A DNA stretch of 64,000 bases from Deefgea piscis (GTDB lineage Bacteria > Pseudomonadota > Gammaproteobacteria > Burkholderiales > Chitinibacteraceae), in NCBI RefSeq assembly GCF_013284055.1, contig NZ_CP054143.1, positions 1,860,001-1,924,000 on the forward strand, given 5' to 3'. Below the pieces are notes generated by a model. That model made no database searches. It had not been told where the DNA came from and saw nothing but the letters and a program-made list of their open reading frames with translations. Within the stretch, counting starts at the first letter, position 1. Each line of letters opens with the position of its first letter. Shown here piece by piece: positions 47,301 to 55,257 of this stretch. The position numbers and the translations under genes are program-made.

Positions 47301-49336
47301 CCATCAAGGCAGAAATCGGGAATATCAATCAATGTAACGGTTTCAGATTCCACATTAACAATCACATTGTCAGGGTGAAGATCACCATGAGGGATATGCA
47401 ATGTGTGCAGATGCTCAACCGCCTGAATCAATTTATGAACCAGAGGTAAGTTTTTCTCATCTGGTTCAATATCGCCCCAAGCAGGGCCTTCAATGTAGTC
47501 AGATACAATGAATAACTCAGAGCTCTTAGTGGCGAGGCCAAATTCGAAAATAGTCGGTAAATAAGGTGGCGCAATAGATTTAAGTTTTGCTACACGCTGT
47601 AAGAAGTGTAATAAGTCATAACCTAAACGAGCGCTGCAGTCTGTTACAGAAACATTCAGCCAAGCTTTAACCAAATTACCGTTAGAAAGATAAACTTCCT
47701 TCTCATCTGTTTCTTTTAAAAACTCACCATCATCTTCTGGGTATTGTCGAGAAAGTTTGATAGATCGCTTGTAAGCATCAAACTCTGCCTCATCAAAATC
47801 CAAATTTATCTCTGTTTTGGGTTCGGCTTGCTTAAAAGCATCAAACATCTCTACAGCATTATTGTAACCTTGACTCAACCCCTTCTTAATAACATTGGAA
47901 TACCAATGATTCTCGCTTTTAACCTCGTTATTAAAAACCGCTAAACCTTTAGGAGATATTTGCTTAGCATTGATAACATGCCATGCCATGACAGCCAGTG
48001 AATATACGTCTATTTGATAAGGGGTTGTCTTGTCATTGACCTGCATGCCATAGGGGGTACTGCCAGATACTGACAAAAGGTTCCTGAAATCCCCAACCGT
48101 ACCTTGTGGCTGGTGATAGGCTGATATAAAGCTGGATATGGCCACATCTTTACTGGGTGACAGCCAAATACTGTGATTTCCTAAATCACGGTGGGCGACC
48201 TTGGTTTCATGCAAGCTAGCAAACTTACTAATAAGTAAAGTGACTAGCTTAATGCGATCCGCTTCAGCAAAACCGCCCACGAACTTACCGACAAACTCAT
48301 TAAAACGAACATGGTTAGGTTTAAGTTCATATAGTTCTGAATACTGAGTTGATACTTGTTCTTTTTGGATAGCTACCAGTGAGTTCAAACAGTGATTATA
48401 TAGATCAAGGTTATTGTTTTTTATATAGCTTAAAACTTCTCGCTCACGGGATACAATCTCATGCTGCCCGTCTTGCGTTTTAGCCTTACTGCCTGCAACC
48501 TTGTTAAAATTCCACAAGCGCAAAAGCGCTGTATCTTTACTGGTGGTTTCAGATACGGCTTCGAATTCCTGATAAATTTCATCAGGATGAGTAAAAATTA
48601 ATTCTTTAGATGTGTAGCCATTAACGCTTACTTGCTTAGGAGGCACGGTATTTCTATCAAACAGCGCATCAAAAATATGAAAGTCTTGATTCAAAACCTT
48701 GGAGTCCGGGTGCGGTTTAAATAGCTTATTAAAGGCATGTTCATTTTTAAGTTTTAAGAAGTCACTAAGCGACATTGTATGCTCAGCTTGATCTTCTTTT
48801 AAGCTACTAAAATCAGCATTACCAGTCATCAACACTAAAAAGTGAATAAAAGGTTTACGCCCCCCATTAGTAAACTTTCCTTTGAACTTATCAAGCTTTC
48901 GATCAAGAAGGTATTTCTTATTCCGCGTCACTTCAACAGGGGATTTCCCCATGTCTTTATTGCCTAAAAACCACTTATTACCCTGGCAAGTTACCTTGCC
49001 GTGATTCCAGTCTTTAAGTTCAACAATAATCACATTGCAGTGAGTGACAATCACTAAATCAAATTCACCTTCTTTACCATTTTCAACCAAACGAAAGCCA
49101 GCATATCCCTTCCAAGGGAACATGCTATCTTTTACTGGTACTTTGTTTGGTGTGTTAGGTTTCAAACCACTTAACTGATCAGCAAGCGATTCACCTTTCA
49201 TAGGTTTCTTTGATTCTAACTTTGCAGGTTGCACAGAGTCTTTTTTGACAGTCTTTTCTTCAAAGTGCTTTTCAATTTCTTCAATGGCTTCTACTTCGTG
49301 GGATAGAAGGCCGCCTTCCCATAGCTCAATTTTCAT
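44336..49336 (-). CDS. NERD - pseudokinase - kinase - SF1 helicase protein
   Basis: A 1666-residue multidomain protein. Residues about 70-185 are a NERD nuclease-like domain with a PD-(D/E)xK core: GEFDLVIVTH then IIVELKDW. About 290-520 is a kinase-like fold whose loop reads HRDLGNHSIW and lacks the DFG Asp (ISSFIS), so it is probably inactive. About 530-760 is a second kinase-like fold with an intact loop, HGDLHPDNVIV and LIDIPDF. A linker with acidic stretches follows. About 1085-1640 is a UPF1/COG1112-like SF1 helicase: LLQGPPGTGKTEF (about 1102), VIIDEAARS, LVGDHHQLPP, DTVDSYQGKE and NVGLSRAMDRLVIVG. It partly recalls Mokosh MkoA (kinase plus helicase). It is first in a two-gene operon. 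Confidence 0.82.
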   Translation of the reverse strand: MKIELWEGGLLSHEVEAIEEIEKHFEEKTVKKDSVQPAKLESKKPMKGESLADQLSGLKPNTPNKVPVKDSMFPWKGYAGFRLVENGKEGEFDLVIVTHCNVIIVELKDWNHGKVTCQGNKWFLGNKDMGKSPVEVTRNKKYLLDRKLDKFKGKFTNGGRKPFIHFLVLMTGNADFSSLKEDQAEHTMSLSDFLKLKNEHAFNKLFKPHPDSKVLNQDFHIFDALFDRNTVPPKQVSVNGYTSKELIFTHPDEIYQEFEAVSETTSKDTALLRLWNFNKVAGSKAKTQDGQHEIVSREREVLSYIKNNNLDLYNHCLNSLVAIQKEQVSTQYSELYELKPNHVRFNEFVGKFVGGFAEADRIKLVTLLISKFASLHETKVAHRDLGNHSIWLSPSKDVAISSFISAYHQPQGTVGDFRNLLSVSGSTPYGMQVNDKTTPYQIDVYSLAVMAWHVINAKQISPKGLAVFNNEVKSENHWYSNVIKKGLSQGYNNAVEMFDAFKQAEPKTEINLDFDEAEFDAYKRSIKLSRQYPEDDGEFLKETDEKEVYLSNGNLVKAWLNVSVTDCSARLGYDLLHFLQRVAKLKSIAPPYLPTIFEFGLATKSSELFIVSDYIEGPAWGDIEPDEKNLPLVHKLIQAVEHLHTLHIPHGDLHPDNVIVNVESETVTLIDIPDFCLDGSEVKNHTYSPDNIDGCTAYERDNFAVMRMSAELLGLEWGKPSADMQDISDVIQVELNDVEYGFKSLERFKDAFNGSDSDIEFINVTLRPKNDEIFTTLEIFPENGSLYVDIQSSNQKTDNLIVEIYGIGGSVRFFYDKYEKELKFGLKPTSRADVSPKYREKSKLELPYGLRIHCDYSPNIDALNRDLRQRAEFRRAISLFESVVAENSQVEASPESETASTNDPIIKPVDISTRDLWRNILKTETESYPYIELATEAEAVPDHDDEVILNHESEHDPLSKFNRNDVIEAVQRKGDDEKVLGVVNLKKSDLTEVRLHKIRSSAKHLKESEELFFRTKQDKASYEKRKGALEKILASESTIPDLVDYFEPTSDRDPISYEITVTDSDFKRYDREDDKGNLISLNEQQRLAFRQLLRTGPVSLLQGPPGTGKTEFIAAFVHYLIEKQGAERILLVSQSHEAVNTAAGRIRKHCLRLNTPLDVVRFSNKESSVSDGLKDVYSQALVDERRALFVAESKERVSSLSQSLGLDKAFLSEACELELLIIRQIDTLLGFQKSIEKEGTHEDDIEGLKKQFKELFSNLKDRIQNQFEVQLKADNLAGMSSTLWAALEAAYAIQPKESMRAKVLCKISRDMLEVLESGRVNYDEFFARSRQLVTGTCVGIGQRHIGIAENQYDWVIIDEAARSISSELAIAMQAGKRILLVGDHHQLPPLYTIPHKKALAKKLGVYSDEVDLDELVQSDFERAFKSHYGKLAGAKLLTQYRMVEPIGNMVSDCFYQGELVTGFREIPDVYQSLPNGIKAYTTWLDTAAFGKRANHDKDGKGSSIANTTEVNVIIKLLSGIAQKDDQVESLALQMNKDKGELPIGIICMYAEQKKRLRRKVAEQTWSEQFKSLIRIDTVDSYQGKENRIVILSITRSDTHQSPGFLRSPNRINVGLSRAMDRLVIVGNSEMWKGKNQDLPLGKVFDYIEQRRLKEPSNYSLINAENF

Positions 49337-49496
49337 ACACTTCTACTTTAATTTATTCTTTAATTTTCCATCTCGCTTTGTTAGCGAGACCCAAGGGGCT
49401 TAATTTGCTTTCTGCATACCCACTACGGGAACTATAAGAATGCACTTGTGTTTTAGAATCCAACGAATCACTACATCTCACCTAGCAACTAACGTG

Positions 49497-49524
49497 AAAT
49501 ATACACCTATTCAGGTGTATATTT
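49497..49524. repeat. Perfect 12-4-12 inverted repeat upstream of helicase operon
   Basis: AAATATACACCT, spacer ATTC, AGGTGTATATTT. It lies 161 bases upstream of the 1666-residue gene. An outer imperfect pair, GTTTTAGAATCC (about 49450) and GGTTCTAAAAC (about 49533), surrounds it. An operator or a hairpin terminator are both possible. Confidence 0.8.
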
Positions 49525-49542
49525 AGTGGCCTGGTTCTAAAA

Positions 49543-49621
49543 CAGCCGTTTTGGGGTAAGACAGCCAATCCCACAGTATAAATGCGTAAGCGTGGGTGGC
49601 TGTAGCCGATAAGAACGGCTG
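49543..49621. other. Nested-hairpin element of unknown role
   Basis: Outer arms CAGCCGTT (49543-49550) and AACGGCTG (49614-49621) enclose inner arms CAGCCAATCCCAC (49562-49574) and GTGGGTGGCTG (49592-49602). The layout of two stems in series with unpaired strips between them recalls recombination-site hairpins or a small structured RNA. The rest of 49337-49694 shows no gene. Confidence 0.55.
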
Positions 49622-49694
49622 GATAAAATGGAGAGAATCCGCAAATGATTATTTGATTGTGGTATTGGCTTTTCGTACTAGGGCTGGATAGGGC

Positions 49695-50015
49695 TTAACT
49701 TTCAGATCGCTCGTTTTGAATGAGTTGAGCTAGTAGTTCATTTTTAGCATCTTCGTGTAAACGACTCACTTGCTGAATCAGTTGCGCATCAAGCGCAGTT
49801 TCGCAAAAAAAGTACGCAACTGGCACGCCAAGCTCATCTGCCATGCGCTTCATTGTGTCGTAATCTGGCGCGTGTTTGCCTTTTTCATATTGATTCATAC
49901 GTGCACTCGCACTGTTCGCATCCATTTCTAATCTCAAACCCAGCTGCAGCTGAGTCAAGCCTTTGATTGCTCTTGCTTCTTTCAAGCGAGCAGGGAACGG
50001 AGACTGAATAGGCAT
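49695..50015 (-). CDS. XRE-family transcriptional regulator
   Basis: A 106-residue protein with a lambda-Cro/CI type helix-turn-helix (about residues 8-65: LKEARAIKGLTQLQLGLRLE, then MDANSASARMNQYEKGKHAP and DYDTMKRMADELGVPVAYFF). A short helical tail may dimerise. I start at ATG 50015; a GTG four codons earlier is possible. It is divergent from the OrfA-like gene, and two matching palindromes in the gap are likely its operators. It could control the adjacent restriction-modification genes or the helicase operon. Confidence 0.82.
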   Translation of the reverse strand: MPIQSPFPARLKEARAIKGLTQLQLGLRLEMDANSASARMNQYEKGKHAPDYDTMKRMADELGVPVAYFFCETALDAQLIQQVSRLHEDAKNELLAQLIQNERSES

Positions 50016-50043
50016 TACGAGTTTCACTTGGAAGATGCAATGC

Positions 50044-50092
50044 CTAAGATTTTCTTAGTTCCGTCACATAAGATATACTAAGGAATTCTTAG
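50044..50092. promoter_or_regulatory. Paired XRE operators
   Basis: CTAAGATTTTCTTAG (50044-50058) and CTAAGGAATTCTTAG (50078-50092) share perfect CTAAG/CTTAG arms around a 5-base centre, 34 bases apart. They lie between the XRE start and the divergent OrfA-like gene. Confidence 0.75.
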
Positions 50093-50106
50093 TTTTCAAT
50101 CCTATC

Positions 50107-50385
50107 ATGAAAAATTATTATCAAAATCACTTCAAAGTTGAGGCTTTGCAATATCTGCGCAAGGTAGGAAGCTTGACTAAAACGGCACATCGATTTGATG
50201 TTCACATCTCAACACTGGCAACTTGGCAAAGAATTGGGCTCGAAGAGTTTATGAAACGTGAATTGCCCCTTGGCAATCAACTGGAGGTTAGAAAGTCCAC
50301 TCAAGAACTAGAGCTGCGTATTCAAAGGTTGGAGCAAGAAAACACGGTGCTGAGGCAGGCGGCAAAACTTTTGTTCTTGCTGTAG
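50107..50385 (+). CDS. Orphan IS3-type transposase OrfA
   Basis: A 92-residue protein like OrfA of IS3/IS911 elements: an N-terminal helix-turn-helix (VEALQYLRKVGSLTKTAHRF, DVHISTLATWQR) and a leucine zipper (ELELRIQRLEQENTVLRQAA). No OrfB (DDE) reading frame follows in 50386-50604, nor are there clear terminal repeats. It is therefore an insertion-sequence remnant, or a domesticated DNA-binding protein under control of the XRE operators. Confidence 0.7.
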   Translation: MKNYYQNHFKVEALQYLRKVGSLTKTAHRFDVHISTLATWQRIGLEEFMKRELPLGNQLEVRKSTQELELRIQRLEQENTVLRQAAKLLFLL

Positions 50386-50604
50386 ATAGTATGGTGGTTG
50401 CTCTAATTGTTACCTTTAATTGTTTTATCGTGATCATTTTAAAAGCCACGCTAATTGTATGGTTTTCTTAGTGATATCAAACATTGCAGGGGAGCGGCGG
50501 GGCCACTTTTTATGCAACAGCAGTTGGCAAGCCTATATATAGCTTGGGTTGGCGGGGCTTTTCGATTAGCATTGCTACTTGTTTTTCAACTCAAGTAAGC
50601 CACG

Positions 50605-52539
50605 ATGAGTCACCAATCTCTGTTAGATCAGCTCGATCAATTTAATGAACAACAATTACGCCGCATATTGGTTGAGCATCTCACCGAACGCAAGCTGGGC
50701 TTGCACTGGGAAGCGAACCTGATAAAGCGTGATCAGGCACTCAACGCCGATCTGGTTTTTCCTCGGTTGGTTGATGAATATTCCCATGCCTTACCCATTG
50801 AAGGTGTGGTGCCGCATTTGATTATCGAAGGCGATAATTTTGATTCGCTACGGATGTTACGTGCCACGCATCGGGGACAAATTCGGGTTATCTATATTGA
50901 CCCGCCCTACAATACGGGTGAAAAAGACTGGGTTTACAACGACCATTACGTCAGCACCAATGATCGCTACCGTCATTCACAATGGCTAGAGTTTCTTTAT
51001 CAGCGCCTATGCCTCGCTCGTGACTTACTCTCAAGTGACGGTGTGATTCTTGTGTCAATCAACGATGAAAATCGATCACGATTGGAGTTGATGCTCGACG
51101 AAGTTATGCCTAGTAGAAAGATTGGTAGTTTTGTCTGGCGTACGAGAAAGGGCTCAAATGATGCCCAGCGTGGCTTACTAAGTATTGATCATGAACATGT
51201 ACTAGTTTATGGAAACGCAAATTTTGAATTTGCGGGCAGCGGGCGTGATGAGACCAAATACGACAATTCTGATAATGATCCAAGAGGCGCTTGGGGTAGT
51301 CAGATGCTCATAAAGTCGCATACTGCTAAAGAGAGGCCAGAAGCATATTACCCAATTTTAAATCCAGAAACAGTAGTGTGGTACTTATGTGAGCCCGATA
51401 GTGTTTGGCGTTTTGCATCAACTTCTAGACCATTGAACAAGAAGAAACTTCAAGCAGACCCAATTGAAATCATAATTTCAGAAAAAAGAATATTGTGGCC
51501 CTCAAATGAGAGAACAATTATTTATAAATCTTTGGAAGAGCTATCAAAAGGAATTAATGATGGTACGGCTCCTAAAGAATTTAGGATATATCTTCAGCTT
51601 AATGAGTTGAGTATACTTGCTGAAACTAATGTCAAAGTTGCACGTCTGCTTAAATATATTGAGCCTTTGGAATTTTGGGTGGGGAAAACGCTTGGTTATG
51701 GCCGCCCTAGATATAAGCGTTTTAGAAATAGCCTGAAAAGAGAAACCAATCCACTGTCGTCATGGATTTCATTTGCTTCAGAACCTGATGCCGATCTAGA
51801 AGATTTTGATGAAGTAATTTCATTGGGTACGGGCGGAACTTCAGAAGGCACCTCTTTAGTTAGAAAAGTACTAGAGAATAAAGACTTTGCATACCCAAAG
51901 CCGTTAAGCCTTATTAAAAATTTATTGCAACAAGCATCTCGTCCAGGAGATCTCATTCTGGACTTTTTTGCCGGATCAGGTACGACTGGACAGGCAATAT
52001 TAGAGTTGAATGCTGAAGATGAGGGCAATCGCCGTTTTATTCTGTGCTCTAGCACCGAAGCAACAACTAAAGAGCCAAATAAAAATCTGTGTCGTGATAT
52101 CTGTGCAGAGCGCTTGCGTCGTGTGATGCAGGGTTATGGTAACAAGACAGGCCTTGGTGGCAGCTTTGCCTATTTGCAACTGGATAAATATCAGGAAGCG
52201 GATGTGCAGTTTGAAGTCACACCAGCCCATGCTGCCCAACTACTAAGCTTGCAAATTAATCATGGTTCTTTGGCGGGTATTGATTCAAATGATACAGAAT
52301 ACAAGAGTCTTGGGATTATACCCATAGCCAATGATGGGCAGTTGGCTATTGTTTTGGTGCCTGATCCAAATGAGGTGGCATTGAGTGCGTTGCTCAGTTG
52401 GCCCGGTGAGCGGCTGGTCGTTTATTCAACGCGCCCGCAAACGGTCACACAGTATTTTACCGATGCAGGTCGTGAGGTAGTTAGTCATAGTCTGCATGAT
52501 GCACTGTTGCGTGGGCAGGCTGGCGGGAGAAAATCATGA
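50605..52539 (+). CDS. Type III restriction-modification methyltransferase Mod
   Basis: A 644-residue beta-class N6-adenine methyltransferase. The catalytic motif is IYIDPPYNTGEKDW (about residues 98-111) and the SAM motif LDFFAGSGTTGQAI lies near 450-463. The target recognition region lies between them (about 170-420) and is rather A+T-rich, as is usual in variable Mod genes. Its stop overlaps the res start by 4 bases. It protects host DNA and gives Res its specificity. Confidence 0.93.
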   Translation: MSHQSLLDQLDQFNEQQLRRILVEHLTERKLGLHWEANLIKRDQALNADLVFPRLVDEYSHALPIEGVVPHLIIEGDNFDSLRMLRATHRGQIRVIYIDPPYNTGEKDWVYNDHYVSTNDRYRHSQWLEFLYQRLCLARDLLSSDGVILVSINDENRSRLELMLDEVMPSRKIGSFVWRTRKGSNDAQRGLLSIDHEHVLVYGNANFEFAGSGRDETKYDNSDNDPRGAWGSQMLIKSHTAKERPEAYYPILNPETVVWYLCEPDSVWRFASTSRPLNKKKLQADPIEIIISEKRILWPSNERTIIYKSLEELSKGINDGTAPKEFRIYLQLNELSILAETNVKVARLLKYIEPLEFWVGKTLGYGRPRYKRFRNSLKRETNPLSSWISFASEPDADLEDFDEVISLGTGGTSEGTSLVRKVLENKDFAYPKPLSLIKNLLQQASRPGDLILDFFAGSGTTGQAILELNAEDEGNRRFILCSSTEATTKEPNKNLCRDICAERLRRVMQGYGNKTGLGGSFAYLQLDKYQEADVQFEVTPAHAAQLLSLQINHGSLAGIDSNDTEYKSLGIIPIANDGQLAIVLVPDPNEVALSALLSWPGERLVVYSTRPQTVTQYFTDAGREVVSHSLHDALLRGQAGGRKS

Positions 52540-55226
52540 ACGCCCCAATGCTCAATTTAGCAGTGACTACAGCTCAAGGTGATTTACTTGCAGCTGAATC
52601 ATTTCAAGCCATCCTGATTCAAAACATTGGCAGTGCATTACTCCGAACCAATCATCCTCCGTGCTTGCTGCACGCGCCAACAGGCTCGGGTAAAACATTT
52701 ATGCTGACTCGCGTATTGGCGAATGTGTGTGCCGAGCGAGATGTTGTATGGCTTTGGTTTGTGCCCTATGTAAATCTGGTGGCACAAACGTTGGATGCAA
52801 TTAAAAGCAATGCCAATGATTTAACGCCCTTATTGTTGAACCACGGACGAAATCAGGAAGCCGAGTCGGGACAAGTTCTGATTTCTACCGCAAGTGCTGT
52901 CGCAAAAGCTCAGGCACGTACCAAAGGCTATGACGCCGATGGTGATGATGACGTGAGAACCATCGCGCAATGGGTCGCCCGTGCGAAAGCGCGTGGTTTA
53001 CAAATTGGCTTGGTGGTAGATGAGGCACATATTGGGCTAGATAAAACCACCGAGTTTGGCAAGTTTGCGCAGTGGCTCAATCCCGATTATTTGTTGATGG
53101 CAACGGCAACCCCGAAAGATCAGCGTTTGAATGACTTTTTGGCCTCCGCAGGACGAACTGGTTTTGAAGCATTTTCAGTTAGTCGTCACGATGTGGTTCA
53201 AGCCCGCTTGAATAAGCAATACATCGAAGCCGTGGTGTACGATTTACAGCATGGTTTGCAATCGATTGCGGATTTGAAGCAAACCGTTGTTCGGCAGGCT
53301 TGGGCACGTAATCAATGGCTTAAAGCAGAGCTAGCCAAAGCTGGGATTCCGCTAACGCCACTGCTTCTGATTCAGGTCGCAAATGGTGAAAAAACGATTG
53401 AGGATGTTGAGCGAGAACTGATTAATCTTTGCAAAGTACCGGCAGCTGCGATTGGCAAACATTCTTCTGATGATCCAGATCCTGTTTTGATGGCCGCAAT
53501 TGCTGCTGACGTGACCAAAGAAGTGCTGATCTTTAAACAATCAGCTGGAACTGGTTTTGATGCTCCACGCGCATTTGTGTTGGCATCGACTAAAGCGGTA
53601 AATGACCCCGATTTTGCGATGCAATTTATTGGCCGTGTCATGCGCGTCGCATCCCCAATTCGAAATCGGTTTGCCAAAGTTGATGATATTCCACCATGGT
53701 TTAACACTGCTTTTGTGTATTTGGCCAATGCAGAAGCGCAGCAAGGCTTTGCTTCTGCTGTTGCAACTGCGAGTTTGGTGAAGAGCCAGTTGGAAGGTGA
53801 AACGACGAAACTGGTTGAGCGAAAAACAAGCTCCGGTGCAACGGTATATACCAATGCGCCAAGCCCCCAATTACCGATTACTTATGATCTGGCTCCGGTT
53901 CGCGGTGATTTGGTAAACCATGTTGCTGAGCCTAGTGGGGAGCAGACAAAGCCAGCCGCCCCGCAGTTAGATTTGTTCTTAGATACCGAGCTGCCTGAGC
54001 TTGATCAGGTGATTGTTGCACCGATCAATAAACCAGCAGCTAAAGATACTGTTCCAGCAAACATGGCAGAACTGACTGAGCATTTTACGGTTCAAGAAAT
54101 TAAGGCTTATTACCGTCGAGACAACGTCCGAAATTTACCTGAAGCACTGAAGCGCGAGCGCCGCCCACAGTTTTTGGCAATGAGTGAGCTGAGTCGAAAG
54201 GTGGCTCAGGAGCTTGAGCTGAATGACAAAGTCATTGCGATGGCTATCCGTGCCTCATTGAATCAGCTGCAAGCGCAGGAGTTGCACACTGAATTGACAT
54301 CAGGTGCGCAAAAGTCGGAAAGCGTTGAGGTCATTACCGACCGTGCAGCTTTAGCAAGGGAAGCACGTAGCAAGCTGCTAAATCTGTTGCCGCAAACTGA
54401 AGAAGCAGATGTCGTCATTATTCTGCAAACGTTTGTGGAGCGTATTGATCCTGCATTGCAGAATTCTCTGGCTGCCCAGAATTTGGTGCTGAATGATCAA
54501 GCACTAAAACGCGTTGTTCGAGATGCCGCTAATTGGATTGCGCGTAGCGAGGCTGATCGGCTTGCAGTGGACCTACATGAAATAGTGAGCCAACAGGCTC
54601 AATTAGAAGAGGCTGGCCGCTTGCCAAACGCAATGCTGTTCCCAGTTGCGCTCCCACTCCAAGCATCGGCAAGGAATATCTACGGAGTGTTGCCGCCAAG
54701 TGTTGAAGAGTTGGGCAAACTGGATCAGGTGTTATTGCCTGATGCTATGCGTTTGCTACGAGATCAGGAGTGGTCATTGGCAGAGGGAGCATATATCACA
54801 GGCAAATTTGATCAAAGCTTGTCGATGAACTCAGAAGAACTCGCATTTGCTAAGTCTTTAGACCGAAGTGATTTCGTAGCTTGGTGGCATCGCAATCCGC
54901 CAGGTGACGGCAAGCGGTATGCCGTTCGTGTGGTTCGGGCTGAGCATAAGCACTTTTTCTATCCAGACTTTATTGTTTGCTTAGAGCACGATCCGGGTGA
55001 TGAGCCGCTGATTCGTTTGGTTGAAACCAAAGAAAGTCTAAAAGATGCTGAGCGAAAAGCGCGTCGCGTTCCCTTGTATTACGGCAAGGTGCTGTTCTTA
55101 ACTAAAGACGATCAGCGACTGAAGTGGGTTAAAGACGATGGCACGATGGGCGATGAGGTTGATCTTGCTGACTTGCAGGAATTGCGTGATTGGCTGAAAT
55201 TGCATACGCCAGTTGATCAAGAATAA
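52536..55226 (+). CDS. Type III restriction endonuclease Res
   Basis: An 896-residue SF2 ATPase-nuclease. Walker A is HAPTGSGKTFML (about residue 45), motif II VVDEAHIG, and motif III MATATPKD. The helicase motif VI region is QFIGRVMRV. The C-terminal nuclease shows YPDFIVCLEH ... RLVETKES (about 805-835), the PD-x-ExK pattern of Res. It acts with Mod when two inversely oriented sites are unmethylated. It is coupled to mod by an ATGA overlap. The gene is intact. Confidence 0.93.
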   Translation: MNAPMLNLAVTTAQGDLLAAESFQAILIQNIGSALLRTNHPPCLLHAPTGSGKTFMLTRVLANVCAERDVVWLWFVPYVNLVAQTLDAIKSNANDLTPLLLNHGRNQEAESGQVLISTASAVAKAQARTKGYDADGDDDVRTIAQWVARAKARGLQIGLVVDEAHIGLDKTTEFGKFAQWLNPDYLLMATATPKDQRLNDFLASAGRTGFEAFSVSRHDVVQARLNKQYIEAVVYDLQHGLQSIADLKQTVVRQAWARNQWLKAELAKAGIPLTPLLLIQVANGEKTIEDVERELINLCKVPAAAIGKHSSDDPDPVLMAAIAADVTKEVLIFKQSAGTGFDAPRAFVLASTKAVNDPDFAMQFIGRVMRVASPIRNRFAKVDDIPPWFNTAFVYLANAEAQQGFASAVATASLVKSQLEGETTKLVERKTSSGATVYTNAPSPQLPITYDLAPVRGDLVNHVAEPSGEQTKPAAPQLDLFLDTELPELDQVIVAPINKPAAKDTVPANMAELTEHFTVQEIKAYYRRDNVRNLPEALKRERRPQFLAMSELSRKVAQELELNDKVIAMAIRASLNQLQAQELHTELTSGAQKSESVEVITDRAALAREARSKLLNLLPQTEEADVVIILQTFVERIDPALQNSLAAQNLVLNDQALKRVVRDAANWIARSEADRLAVDLHEIVSQQAQLEEAGRLPNAMLFPVALPLQASARNIYGVLPPSVEELGKLDQVLLPDAMRLLRDQEWSLAEGAYITGKFDQSLSMNSEELAFAKSLDRSDFVAWWHRNPPGDGKRYAVRVVRAEHKHFFYPDFIVCLEHDPGDEPLIRLVETKESLKDAERKARRVPLYYGKVLFLTKDDQRLKWVKDDGTMGDEVDLADLQELRDWLKLHTPVDQE

Positions 55227-55257
55227 ACCGATTTTGTGATCTAGTAGGGGATGGTAA

